Origin: Bryobacteraceae bacterium
GTDB lineage: Bacteria > Acidobacteriota > Terriglobia > Bryobacterales > Bryobacteraceae
Length of the DNA stretch: 11,178 nucleotides
Assembly: GCA_014379815.1 (NCBI GenBank)
Contig: JACMLA010000756.1
Coordinates: 1-11,178 of the forward strand
Reading direction: 5' to 3'
Shown here: positions 1 through 6,716 of the stretch, in pieces
Numbering within the stretch: the stretch's first letter is position 1
How the letters are laid out: every line of letters starts with the position of its first letter
Notes under the pieces: generated by a model
The model's database searches: none
Told to the model about the DNA's origin: nothing
What the model saw: the letters and a program-made list of their open reading frames with translations, nothing else
Translations under genes and position numbers: made by a program

Positions 1-288
1 AGGAACATCTCTGGACCGCTGCTCGCCGATGTCCAGACCTTCCAGCTTTAGAAGATACTCCGTGCGTTTGACGGGATCTTTCAAGACGCGGTAGCCGTCG
101 TTCAGGAGTGCGGTGAAGTCAAGAGCAGCGGTTTGGTCGGCAACAGGCTGGCTGGTGAAGCGGTCGGGGTGGTACTGACGGCTGAGCTCGTAAAACTTGC
201 GCTGCAGGGAGGACTCGTCGAGCACCAGTTTCCGGTCGAGACCGAATACGGCGAAGTAATCGCCGGGCAGCACCGGAACCAGAGTCAT
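1..288 (-). CDS. hscB: HscB (Hsc20) J-domain co-chaperone, N-terminal part, cut by window edge
   Basis: HscB is a cytoplasmic J-protein. It brings the IscU scaffold to the Hsp70 chaperone HscA and stimulates its ATPase so that the Fe-S cluster is released to target proteins. Only the first 96 codons are present; E. coli HscB has 171 residues, so roughly the C-terminal IscU-binding half lies beyond base 1. I translated this myself. It opens with M-T-L-V-P-V-L-P-G-D-Y-F, the typical HscB start of a Phe-containing helix before the J-domain, and carries the diagnostic HPD triad at residues 40-42, followed by R-F. The helix ending L-L-N-D-G-Y-R-V-L-K-D-P is also typical. The ATG at 288 overlaps the iscA TGA as ATGA, and no good Shine-Dalgarno is visible, so translation is probably coupled to iscA. 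Its place as last visible isc gene fits the usual order before hscA and fdx. Confidence 0.9.
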   Translation of the reverse strand, partial: MTLVPVLPGDYFAVFGLDRKLVLDESSLQRKFYELSRQYHPDRFTSQPVADQTAALDFTALLNDGYRVLKDPVKRTEYLLKLEGLDIGEQRSRDVP

Positions 289-611
289 GCCGCAGTGAAG
301 GACGTGCCGCAGCCGCAGCTTTTCTTGGCGTGAGGATTATTGAATTCGAATCCGGAATGAATGAGCGAATCTTTCCAGTCCAGCGTCATTCCGCCGAGAT
401 AGACCATGCTCTTTGGGTCGACGTAGACTTCGACGTCTTCGAAATGGAAGACGTGATCTGTCGCCCGGGGCCTCGGATCGTATTTGAACTGGTAGCTAAG
501 GCCGGAGCACCCGCCGCCGAGGACGCCCAGACGTAAACCACCGCCTGTGACGCCCTGTTTGGAGAAGGCCTCGCGGATCTTACCGACCGCTTTGGGTGTT
601 ACTTCGATCAT
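285..611 (-). CDS. iscA: IscA, A-type Fe-S carrier protein
   Basis: IscA is a small cytoplasmic A-type carrier that receives iron or Fe-S clusters from the assembly machinery and passes them to apo-proteins, mainly for [4Fe-4S] targets. The 108-residue product has the family-defining cysteines C35 (in G-G-G-C-S-G), C99 and C101 (in S-C-G-C-G near the C-terminus), at the same positions as E. coli IscA, and a typical length. I chose the ATG at 611 because the protein then begins M-I-E-V-T-P-K-A, as expected. A longer reading to 713 would add 34 basic residues that are only the iscU gene in another frame. The start lies 5 bases after the iscU stop, with no strong Shine-Dalgarno, and the TGA overlaps the hscB ATG; both junctions suggest translational coupling inside the isc operon. 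Confidence 0.95.
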   Translation of the reverse strand: MIEVTPKAVGKIREAFSKQGVTGGGLRLGVLGGGCSGLSYQFKYDPRPRATDHVFHFEDVEVYVDPKSMVYLGGMTLDWKDSLIHSGFEFNNPHAKKSCGCGTSFTAA

Positions 612-616
612 TCTGA

Positions 617-1030
617 CTAGGCGACGACTGCCTGAGAATACGTCGCGGTTCCCTGTTTCTTTTTGTAGTCGGCGATTGCAGCTTTGATTGCGTCTTCTGC
701 GAGTACGGAGCAATGAATCTTTACCGGGGGCAGACTCAGCTCATTCACAATCTCGGTGTTCTGGATCGCGAGCGCTTCATCGACAGTCTTGCCTTTCAGC
801 ATCTCCGTTGCCAGGGAGCTGCTTGCGATGGCGCTGCCGCAACCAAATGTTTTGAACTTTGCTTCTTCAATAACACCAGTCACCGGGTTTACTTTAACCT
901 GAAGCTTCATAACATCGCCGCATTCGGGTGCGCCGACCATACCGGTGCCGACCTGAGGATCGCCCTTGTCCAGCGAGCCGACGTTCCGGGGATTGTTGTA
1001 GTGATCTAAAACTTTGTCGCTATAAGCCAT
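617..1030 (-). CDS. iscU: IscU, Fe-S cluster assembly scaffold
   Basis: IscU is the scaffold on which [2Fe-2S] clusters are built from sulfur given by IscS; HscA and HscB then release the cluster. The 137-residue product starts M-A-Y-S-D-K-V-L-D-H-Y, like classic IscU. It has all the ligands: C37 with D39 (E-C-G-D), C64 (F-G-C-G-S) and C107 with neighbouring H106. It also has the L-P-P-V-K motif at residues 100-104 that HscA binds, which separates IscU from SUF-type SufU and from the N-terminal domain of NifU. The length is slightly above the roughly 128 residues of the E. coli protein, because of a short C-terminal tail after the last helix. The start is supported by GAAAGGAA about 6-8 bases upstream. 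It lies 24 bases after iscS and 5 bases before iscA. Confidence 0.97.
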   Translation of the reverse strand: MAYSDKVLDHYNNPRNVGSLDKGDPQVGTGMVGAPECGDVMKLQVKVNPVTGVIEEAKFKTFGCGSAIASSSLATEMLKGKTVDEALAIQNTEIVNELSLPPVKIHCSVLAEDAIKAAIADYKKKQGTATYSQAVVA

Positions 1031-1054
1031 ATTCGTGTTCCTTTCAATTCGATG

Positions 1055-2275
1055 TTAGTGGGCAGTCCACTGAATCTTGCTAAGGTCAACGCCTTCCTGC
1101 ACCAGCTCGTACAGGGGCGAAAGCTCACGGAGTTTCCGGACCACATCGACGAGGCGGTCGGCGGTGTAGTCGATCTCCTCTATCGTAATGAATCTACCGA
1201 TACCGAAGCGAATGGAGGAGTGGGCAAGGTCATCGCCGAGGCCGAGAGCCTTGAGGACGTAGCTGGGCTCGAGCGTGGCTGAGGTGCATGCGGAACCGCT
1301 GGATACAGCGATGTCGTTGATGCCCATCAGAAGCGACTCGCCCTCGACATACGCAAAGCTGATGTTGAGATTGTGAGGCAGGCGATGCTCTTCAGAGCCG
1401 TTTACGTAAACCTCGTCGAGTTCTGACATCAAACGCTTTTTCAAATGATCCCGCATTGCGCGATGTCGTTCGCTCTCCAGAGCCATTTCGCGATGAGCAA
1501 TTGCGCAGGCTTCGCCCAGACCAGCGATGCCCGGAACGTTCAGGGTACCTGAGCGCATCCCGCGCTCGTGACCACCACCGTCCATCTGCGCCGTGATCTG
1601 AACACGGGGGTTACGGCGACGGACATATAGCGCGCCGACACCCTTGGGGCCGTAGAGTTTGTGAGCGGTAAGCGACAACAGATCGATGTTGTCCTGAATC
1701 ACATTGACAGGTATCTTACCGACAGCCTGCACTCCGTCTGTGTGAAAGAGAACGCCCTTTTCGTGGCAAATTTGTCCTATTTCCCGAACCGGCTGAACGA
1801 CACCGATCTCGTTGTTGGCGTACATGATCGTGACAAGAATCGTCTTGTCTGTGATCGACTCGCGAAGCATGTCGAGGTCGACCAGGCCATCCGCTTTCAA
1901 TGGCAGATAGGTGATGCGGAGGCCGTCTTTCTCGAGACGTTTGCACGTGTCGAGAATTGCCTTGTGCTCGCTGGCCGCGGTGATGATGTGATTGCCTTTT
2001 TCGGCATACATCTCGGCGACGCCTTTAATCGCGAGATTATTCGACTCGGTTGCGCCGCTGGTAAAGATGATCTCTTTGGGATTCGCTCCAATGAGTTCAG
2101 CGATCTGTTTGCGGGCTTTTTCGACGGCTTCTTCGGCTTCCCACCCGAAACTGTGGTTACGGCTGGCCGCGTTGCCAAACTTCTCGGTGAACCACGGAAT
2201 CATGGCTTCGAGAACGCGCGGGTCCATTGGAGTGGTTGCGTGATTGTCGAGATATACAGGCAGCTTGACTGACAT
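1055..2275 (-). CDS. iscS: IscS, cysteine desulfurase (group I)
   Basis: IscS is a PLP-dependent enzyme that converts L-cysteine to L-alanine and holds the sulfur as a persulfide for IscU and other acceptors such as tRNA thiolation enzymes. The 406-residue product is full length (E. coli 404). Visible marks are H104 (S-E-H-K), which stacks on PLP; the Schiff-base lysine K206 in [10 protein letters not shown]; the [12 protein letters not shown] segment at about 233-244; and the mobile-loop cysteine C330 in S-G-S-A-C-T-S-A, the long-loop form of group I enzymes. The C-terminus (S-P-L-Y-E...G-V-D-L) matches the IscU-binding tail of true IscS. I prefer ATG 2275 to the TTG at 2287, because the TTG sits only 3 bases from the AAGGAG at 2291-2296. 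That AAGGAG lies 15 bases from the ATG, which is long, so the start is not fully certain. The gene begins 22 bases after iscR. Confidence 0.97.
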   Translation of the reverse strand: MSVKLPVYLDNHATTPMDPRVLEAMIPWFTEKFGNAASRNHSFGWEAEEAVEKARKQIAELIGANPKEIIFTSGATESNNLAIKGVAEMYAEKGNHIITAASEHKAILDTCKRLEKDGLRITYLPLKADGLVDLDMLRESITDKTILVTIMYANNEIGVVQPVREIGQICHEKGVLFHTDGVQAVGKIPVNVIQDNIDLLSLTAHKLYGPKGVGALYVRRRNPRVQITAQMDGGGHERGMRSGTLNVPGIAGLGEACAIAHREMALESERHRAMRDHLKKRLMSELDEVYVNGSEEHRLPHNLNISFAYVEGESLLMGINDIAVSSGSACTSATLEPSYVLKALGLGDDLAHSSIRFGIGRFITIEEIDYTADRLVDVVRKLRELSPLYELVQEGVDLSKIQWTAH

Positions 2276-2290
2276 AGTGTTCTTCAAAAT

Positions 2291-2296
2291 CTCCTT
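2291..2296 (-). promoter_or_regulatory. Shine-Dalgarno AAGGAG of iscS, next to the iscR stop
   Basis: On the minus strand the sequence reads TGATAAGGAG, so the iscR stop runs almost straight into AAGGAG. The site is 3 bases from a TTG (2287) and 15 bases from the ATG (2275). The first spacing is too short and the second is long; a GAAGA stretch 7 bases before the ATG may help. This leaves a 4-residue doubt about the IscS N-terminus. Confidence 0.55.
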
Positions 2297-2297
2297 A

Positions 2298-2792
2298 TCA
2301 AGCGGGAGGCGCGACAGCTAAATTGACCGAAACAAGAGCGTCGGGTTTTGCGATTGTGTCGCCACTTCCAGAGCAGGCGTGCTCCTCATCGCTCTCGCCA
2401 GCGCACATATCTGCAATAGTGATGCTTTGCAGCAGACGCTGGATCTCTTCATGAACTTTGCGCAGTGGTTCGCGCACATTGCATTTTCCAGCCAGACCAC
2501 AGATATGGTCCTCGGTGAAGCAGGAGGTCAGAAAGATCGGCCCGTCAATCGACCGGATTACTTCCAGGGTCGTGATCTTCTGCGGCTCCCGGCGAAGACG
2601 ATAGCCTCCGCTGGCACCGTGCTCAGCCTGAACGAACCCATTTTTGGCCAGCGTCTGCAGTACTTTCGAGAGAAGCGGGAGGGGAATCCCGTAGCTATCG
2701 GCGATCTCCCGGGCACTGGCGCACCCATGCTTCAGGGCCATGTGCTTTAGAGCAATCAGACCATAGTCGGCTTTGCGAGTTAACTTCAGCAT
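2298..2792 (-). CDS. iscR: Rrf2-family Fe-S-sensing regulator of the isc operon (IscR/SufR-like)
   Basis: This 164-residue protein is a cytoplasmic Rrf2-family winged-helix DNA-binding regulator, first gene of the isc operon and so probably its autoregulator. The N-terminus [12 protein letters not shown] and the wing segment G-A-S-G-G-Y-R-L (about 59-66) are family marks. The putative cluster ligands are C91, C98 and C104 (C-x6-C-x5-C). E. coli IscR has C92, C98, C104 (C-x5-C-x5-C) and H107; here residue 107 is Arg, so the fourth ligand must differ. Two further cysteines, C130 and C140, lie in the tail. The recognition-helix region [12 protein letters not shown] resembles the SUF-type regulators (TIGR02944-like, from memory) more than E. 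coli IscR. ATG 2792 is the only plausible start, because a TAG lies in frame about 30 bases upstream. A weak GGAAGAG sits about 10 bases before it. Confidence 0.9.
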   Translation of the reverse strand: MLKLTRKADYGLIALKHMALKHGCASAREIADSYGIPLPLLSKVLQTLAKNGFVQAEHGASGGYRLRREPQKITTLEVIRSIDGPIFLTSCFTEDHICGLAGKCNVREPLRKVHEEIQRLLQSITIADMCAGESDEEHACSGSGDTIAKPDALVSVNLAVAPPA

Positions 2793-2823
2793 AGATATCC
2801 GACTCTTCCAGTCCTAGATCCAT
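2695..2823 (-). other. Possible 42-codon upstream ORF with strong Shine-Dalgarno, overlapping the start of iscR
   Basis: The best ribosome binding site ahead of iscR, AGGAGG at 2830-2835, lies 6 bases before an ATG at 2821-2823. That ATG is not in the iscR frame (31 bases upstream of the iscR ATG). The reading frame starts [11 protein letters not shown], runs 42 codons and stops at TAG 2695-2697, about 98 bases inside iscR. The peptide resembles no family I know. It may be a translated leader that tunes iscR expression, a chance pairing of a leader Shine-Dalgarno with an ATG, or the sign of a sequencing error. I would not call it a gene without expression data. Confidence 0.3.
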
Positions 2824-2863
2824 CGTACTCCTCCTAAAACGACAAAGCAAGACCCCGCATTGG

Positions 2864-2879
2864 ACTCACTTAAGCGAGT
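2864..2879. promoter_or_regulatory. 16-base near-palindrome, candidate operator for the iscR promoter
   Basis: The sequence ACTCACTTAAGCGAGT is symmetric about CTTAAG with a single mismatched pair (A at 2868 against C at 2875). It ends about 70 bases upstream of the iscR ATG, a normal distance for an operator controlling a promoter with a short leader. The most likely binder would be the Rrf2 protein encoded by iscR, a dimer that binds dyad sites; that is inference. It does not match the E. coli IscR type 1 or type 2 site. Confidence 0.35.
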
Positions 2880-2922
2880 GCGCTCTATGCAGAACGAACC
2901 CAATTTTTCCTTTGTTTCTAAC

Positions 2923-2966
2923 GAGATCCGTTTTCAAACGGACCAATCCGTTCAGGCGAGGATCTC
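2923..2966. repeat. 44-base compound inverted repeat with 10-base period upstream of iscR
   Basis: Outer arms GAGATCC (2923-2929) and GGATCTC (2960-2966) are perfectly complementary. Inside are AACGGA (2937-2942) and TCCGTT (2947-2952) with a 4-base loop, leaving symmetrical 7-base internal loops. A further TCCGTT at 2927-2932 can pair instead with AACGGA, also with a 4-base loop. The three hexamers start exactly 10 bases apart and alternate in orientation. This could be a folded RNA leader with two exclusive hairpins, or a protein-binding array on one face of the helix. It is not followed by a T-tract on either strand, so it is not a standard terminator. Confidence 0.6.
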
Positions 2967-3133
2967 ACCCCAGTGTTCGGTCAAGGCGGGCGCCCACCGT
3001 TCGATTAGAACATAGCGTGTCAAGCTTTTTGCCCGAAAATGACCGGATTCATTGGGAAAAGCCCGTGTCAACGCCATTCAACGGCAGGCGATTTAGCCCA
3101 CTTCCGGATCCTGGATACTCTCAACCGACCAGA

Positions 3134-6100
3134 TCAGAACTGGAGGTTGAGGGAAAACTGGAATGATCGCGGTGGTTCCTGGGCGGTGATTCTGCCGAAA
3201 GCTCCGTTGATCGGATCGGCATTCGGTCCACGCAGGACGGGCGTGTTTTGCACGTTGAACACGTCTCCCCGGAAGCGCATACGAACGCGTTCGCCGATCG
3301 GGAATGTCTTGTTCAACGAGAAGTCCAGGCGCCGTTGCTGGTCGAATCGCGCATTCGAGAAGCGGAACGGGAACGTCCGGATGTTGCTGGCGAGAACCTG
3401 AGTGCTGGACGTGTTGAAGATGCTGGTGTTAAACCACCGGTCGGTATTGCGAGCGTCGGAGGGCAGATTCAGCTGGTTCGGATCGCCGGTAATCTGGATG
3501 TTGCCCCAGTTGATGGGCTGTCCGCTCTGTCTCTGGTAGGCGCCGCTAAGCTGCCAGCCTCCAAGCATCATGTTGGTATAGCGATTCATGTTCGCTCCAA
3601 ATCTGCGGCCACGTCCGAAAGGCAGTTCCCAGATGCCCGAGCCTGCGACCCGCTGTGTACGATCGATGTCGGAAAGAGACTCGTAAGGCATCGCGTCCTG
3701 GGCTGTAATTGCAGTGGATGTAGTGTTGGCAGGACCGTTCAGGAAACTCGAGGCTTCCATGGCCCGAGACCAGGTGTGCGAAATCTGCAATGTAAAGCCC
3801 TGCCCGAAGCGCTTCTCCAACCGGCTCTGGAGTGAGTGGTACCACGAGTAGCCGACCGGATCGTTATACAGGATATTGCCAAACTGCGGATACGGTCGCA
3901 GCAGTTGTTGCCGGGAAATAGTGCCGGAGTTGAACTGCGGGTCCAGTCCGAAGAACGGATTGGGCGAGTTCGCGTTCAGGAAGTTGATTCGCGCGGTATC
4001 GCGTGTTGGTGCAGTGCTTAAATACTCAGCCGGAAGCGCGTTCAGGTTGCGAAGGACCGGGAGGCGTGTGCCGCGGTTTCCAACGTACGAGCTTTCAAGA
4101 ACGAATCCGGCTGGGAACTCGCGCTGCAAGCCGATAGACCAGCGCTGCGCGTACGGCATCTTGCGATCTTTGGGGAAGACGGTCAGATTCTGATTCAGAT
4201 TGGTTCGCAATCCCCCTGCGGCCGCTGCGACAGGCAGTAAGCCATCGGGCAGTGGGTTCGCCAGTGTTGACTGAAAGGTCAGACCGTTGTCGACAGTTGG
4301 CTGGATGATCGTCGACTGCGTGAAACCGGACAAGTTCGCCGTGGTGCGAAAGGATCCGAGCGAACCGTAGAAGATACCGTAACCGGTGCGAAGGACGGTC
4401 TTCGGGTTCAGCTGGTAGGCGATGCCAATGCGGGGCAGTAACATTAGCCCGGTGGAGTTCCAGAAATCGCGGGAATTGCCGGCGGTGTTGGCAAACAAGG
4501 GTCCCCCAAGTACGCGAAAAGAAGAGACAGGGAGTTCCGGTATCGGATTGCGTCCATAGTTTGCGATCGCCGCACCAGCAACCGGGTTGGGAGTCGTGGG
4601 GTCGAACTGCGTGACCGAGCGATCGAAACGTTCGGTTACCGGAGACTCGTACTCCACGCGCAAGCCGAGGTTCATTGTGAGCTTCTGGGTAAGCTTCCAG
4701 TCATCCTGGAAATATCCCGCCCAGTATTTGTCCTGTGTCGCGAAACTACCGGTGCGCTGCGCATTGCCGCCGGGAATGCCGAGGAGGAGCGATACGAGTT
4801 CTGCGCCAACCGGGGGGGCCGGCGACGTATTGAGCGGACCTCGTCCCCATTCGCTGCTGAAGTTCAAAACAGGAGAGGTGGAAGCCGAGAAGCGATTGGA
4901 AAACACACGATAGAGACGGAATTCTGGTCCAAATTTCAGGGTGTGCTTACCGCGGATGTTGGTAAAGTTTCCGACAAACGAATGCACCAGTGACGAAGCG
5001 GCCCCATCTCCACCCTCAGACGGGCTCAGCGATGTTAACGAACCTAGCTGTACGTTCGGAACTGCGGACTCTCTGGGGAACAGGCTCACGAATTGTGGCG
5101 AGAATCCCAGCGATGACAGATCGAATCCCTGGCTCGTCCGACGTTCCGGAAATATCTGCTGCGTTAGTCCATAACGGAAATTCAGCAGGAATGTTGGCGT
5201 GAACATGTGAACTTCATCAAGGGCAATACCGCGGTTGATCCGATTCAGGATGATGCCGTTCACATCGTTGCCGAAAGCTCGGTTTTTATCCTCTTCCCAG
5301 TAATCGCGGTGCAGGCGGATGAAGACACGGTCTTTCTCACTGAAGACATGATCCACGCGACCGATTGTGGCCCAGTAGTCTTCAATTGCTTTTCCGGAGA
5401 ACAGATAATTCTGCGCGCCGTTGGCAGCCCCGGGCTGATTAGGCAGAGGGTACAGCGCGAGAATGTTTCTCGCGATGGGACTGATACGGCTTGGCGGAAT
5501 GATGTTGTCGGGAAACGGTTGCCGGCTGAACGTGCCATTTGCGTTGGCCTGAATCGTAGCTGGATCGTAGAGCTGGTAGTTCGTCCCGAGCCGCAGCAGA
5601 TCGGAGAAATCGCCGTTTCGCCACGCTTCTCGTGGGACAGTGGACTGCGTGGCTCCCACGTTGGGATCACCGAACTTGTTCGCTTCCCAGGTCCAGTACC
5701 AGAACGTCTTGTTTTTGCCGTTGTAGAGCTTCGGAAGCATGACGGGACCACCACCGGAAAGACCATACCGGTTGTCCTGATAGATGGGCAGCTTCTGATT
5801 GGCTCGATTCTGGTAGATCGTCGGGGTGTCGAGCTTAGAATGTCTCAGCCACCACCAGGCGCTGCCATGGATGTCGTTGGTACCACCTTTGGTCGAGATA
5901 TTCACCACAGACCCGGTCGTATGACCCAGCGAAGCGTCGAATACGGAAGTCTGCACCTTGAACTCTCCAAGAGATGCCTGGGGTGGCGAGAACGCGACCC
6001 GGACGTTTGTCCCGTCGGAAAACGTATTAACGACCCCATCGATGTTGAATTCGTTATTGAACAGGCCGGACCCGTCTGTTGAGAACTGCGACGGCGCGTT

Positions 6101-6622
6101 GTTGAAAGCAGCCTTCCGCAGACGCATATCGGTGCCATTCACGGTTCCGGGGGCCAGCAGTGCAAACTCCATAGCATTGCCGGAGAACAAAGGCAGCTCC
6201 AGAATCCGCCGCTCGTCGACAACCTGTCCCAGCGAAGCTTCCGCTGTCTGGAGCAGAGGTGTTTCGGCGGTGACATTGACCGTTTCGTTGACATCGCCGA
6301 CGGTCATTTGCACATCGACCGTGACCACATCGCCGACTCGGATTTGAACGTTCTCCCGCTGGAACTTGCGGAAACCCGCGCTCTCCACGACCACGGTGTA
6401 TGTCGCCGGTACCAGGAACGGGACTGTGTAGTTCCCGCTTTCATTGGTCTTGATTGCGATCGCTACTCCGGTAGCTACGTTGGTGACGCGAACTTCCGCC
6501 CCGGCAACGTTAGCTCCGGTAACGTCCGTCACTTGCCCGGAAACCGTTCCGCGGGCATCCTGCTGGGCGCTCAACGTCGCGAGCAGAGAGAGGCTTAACA
6601 ACAAAACTAGCGAACGAGTCAT
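3134..6622 (-). CDS. Oar-like TonB-dependent outer membrane receptor with carboxypeptidase-regulatory-like domain
   Basis: The 1162-residue product is an outer membrane beta-barrel of the Oar/TonB-dependent family that is very common in Acidobacteria. The substrate cannot be read from sequence; members are thought to import large or scarce nutrients. From the ATG at 6622 a clear signal peptide is seen (residues 1-19, basic start, Leu-rich core, L-S-A before Gln20). Next comes a carboxypeptidase-regulatory-like Ig domain (about 25-107, G-T-V-S-G-Q-V-T-D, then E-S-G-N-Y-T-V-P and Y-T-V-V-V-E-S-A-G-F), a plug-like region (about 110-250) and a long barrel ending in aromatic-rich strands and a final Phe, as outer membrane proteins do. 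I rejected the TTG at 6652, which has no Shine-Dalgarno and would put ten extra residues before the signal peptide. AAGGGG lies about 12 bases before the ATG. It is on the same strand as isc, 341 bases upstream of iscR, so read-through is possible. Confidence 0.9.
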   Translation of the reverse strand: MTRSLVLLLSLSLLATLSAQQDARGTVSGQVTDVTGANVAGAEVRVTNVATGVAIAIKTNESGNYTVPFLVPATYTVVVESAGFRKFQRENVQIRVGDVVTVDVQMTVGDVNETVNVTAETPLLQTAEASLGQVVDERRILELPLFSGNAMEFALLAPGTVNGTDMRLRKAAFNNAPSQFSTDGSGLFNNEFNIDGVVNTFSDGTNVRVAFSPPQASLGEFKVQTSVFDASLGHTTGSVVNISTKGGTNDIHGSAWWWLRHSKLDTPTIYQNRANQKLPIYQDNRYGLSGGGPVMLPKLYNGKNKTFWYWTWEANKFGDPNVGATQSTVPREAWRNGDFSDLLRLGTNYQLYDPATIQANANGTFSRQPFPDNIIPPSRISPIARNILALYPLPNQPGAANGAQNYLFSGKAIEDYWATIGRVDHVFSEKDRVFIRLHRDYWEEDKNRAFGNDVNGIILNRINRGIALDEVHMFTPTFLLNFRYGLTQQIFPERRTSQGFDLSSLGFSPQFVSLFPRESAVPNVQLGSLTSLSPSEGGDGAASSLVHSFVGNFTNIRGKHTLKFGPEFRLYRVFSNRFSASTSPVLNFSSEWGRGPLNTSPAPPVGAELVSLLLGIPGGNAQRTGSFATQDKYWAGYFQDDWKLTQKLTMNLGLRVEYESPVTERFDRSVTQFDPTTPNPVAGAAIANYGRNPIPELPVSSFRVLGGPLFANTAGNSRDFWNSTGLMLLPRIGIAYQLNPKTVLRTGYGIFYGSLGSFRTTANLSGFTQSTIIQPTVDNGLTFQSTLANPLPDGLLPVAAAAGGLRTNLNQNLTVFPKDRKMPYAQRWSIGLQREFPAGFVLESSYVGNRGTRLPVLRNLNALPAEYLSTAPTRDTARINFLNANSPNPFFGLDPQFNSGTISRQQLLRPYPQFGNILYNDPVGYSWYHSLQSRLEKRFGQGFTLQISHTWSRAMEASSFLNGPANTTSTAITAQDAMPYESLSDIDRTQRVAGSGIWELPFGRGRRFGANMNRYTNMMLGGWQLSGAYQRQSGQPINWGNIQITGDPNQLNLPSDARNTDRWFNTSIFNTSSTQVLASNIRTFPFRFSNARFDQQRRLDFSLNKTFPIGERVRMRFRGDVFNVQNTPVLRGPNADPINGAFGRITAQEPPRSFQFSLNLQF

Positions 6623-6630
6623 GAATCGGC

Positions 6631-6650
6631 GGTACCCCTTGGTTGGTACC
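6631..6650 (-). promoter_or_regulatory. Small hairpin overlapping the receptor ribosome binding site
   Basis: GGTACC at 6631-6636 and at 6645-6650 form a perfect 6-base-pair stem with an 8-base loop. In the receptor mRNA the loop reads AACCAAGG and the 3' arm follows directly, so the Shine-Dalgarno-like AAGGGG spans the loop end and the stem. Folding would partly hide the ribosome binding site. No known riboswitch or thermometer class is recognised; the stem is short and its function is inferred. Confidence 0.35.
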
Positions 6651-6653
6651 AAT

Positions 6654-6683
6654 TCTATAACAAAGCTAACAGTTCTATGACAG
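6654..6683 (-). promoter_or_regulatory. Candidate sigma-70 promoter of the receptor gene
   Basis: On the minus strand CTGTCA (6683-6678, 4 of 6 to TTGACA) is followed after 18 bases by TATAGA (6659-6654, 4 of 6 to TATAAT; the overlapping TAGAAT fits 5 of 6 but with wider spacing). It would start transcription about 25-30 bases upstream of the ATG, placing the GGTACC hairpin at the very 5' end of the mRNA. The match is modest. Confidence 0.35.
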
Positions 6684-6716
6684 AGCTCACAGTCGCGCCG
6701 CGCCGCAAAAGCTCTG
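6681..6716. repeat. 7-base inverted repeat in the divergent intergenic region
   Basis: CAGAGCT (6681-6687) and AGCTCTG (6710-6716) are perfect inverted copies separated by 22 bases of GC-rich sequence containing tandem GCGCC. The left arm overlaps the proposed -35 of the receptor promoter. It could be an operator for the neighbouring HTH protein or chance symmetry. Confidence 0.25.

Larger units (their letters stand above)
2793..3133. other. 341-base gap between the receptor gene and iscR: regulatory leader, no convincing gene
   Basis: The gap follows the receptor stop and precedes iscR on the same strand. I see no protein-coding frame with a ribosome binding site and recognisable product, apart from the doubtful upstream ORF at 2695-2823. 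It contains a compound inverted repeat (2923-2966), a near-palindrome (2864-2879), and two copies of TTGACACG on the minus strand (3064-3071 and 3016-3023). TTGACA is a perfect sigma-70 -35 box, but no good -10 lies 16-18 bases downstream of either copy. I found no hairpin followed by a T-tract, so a terminator for the receptor gene is not evident, and no match to the E. coli IscR boxes. The iscR promoter is probably here but I cannot place it. Confidence 0.6.

Noticed and set aside
1661..2272. 203-codon open frame on the plus strand
   Set aside because: It is opposite iscS, whose motifs are complete; the frame has no family resemblance.
2923..2966. Rho-independent terminator for the receptor gene
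   Set aside because: The stem is interrupted by 7-base internal loops and is followed on the minus strand by GTTAGAAACAAAGG, not a T-tract.
2793..3133. E. coli-type IscR binding boxes
   Set aside because: I found no sequence with the characteristic spaced GACT/AGTC dyad of the E. coli type 1 site.
2912..3166. 84-codon plus-strand frame across the gap upstream of iscR
   Set aside because: It starts at TTG without a Shine-Dalgarno, runs into the receptor 3' end and resembles no protein.
5207..6082. 291-codon open frame on the plus strand
   Set aside because: It lies wholly opposite the receptor gene, has no recognisable domain or ribosome binding site, and is the complement of a well-supported protein.
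6623..6652. TTG at 6652 as the receptor start
   Set aside because: No Shine-Dalgarno is present, and it adds ten residues ahead of a complete signal peptide; ATG 6622 fits better.
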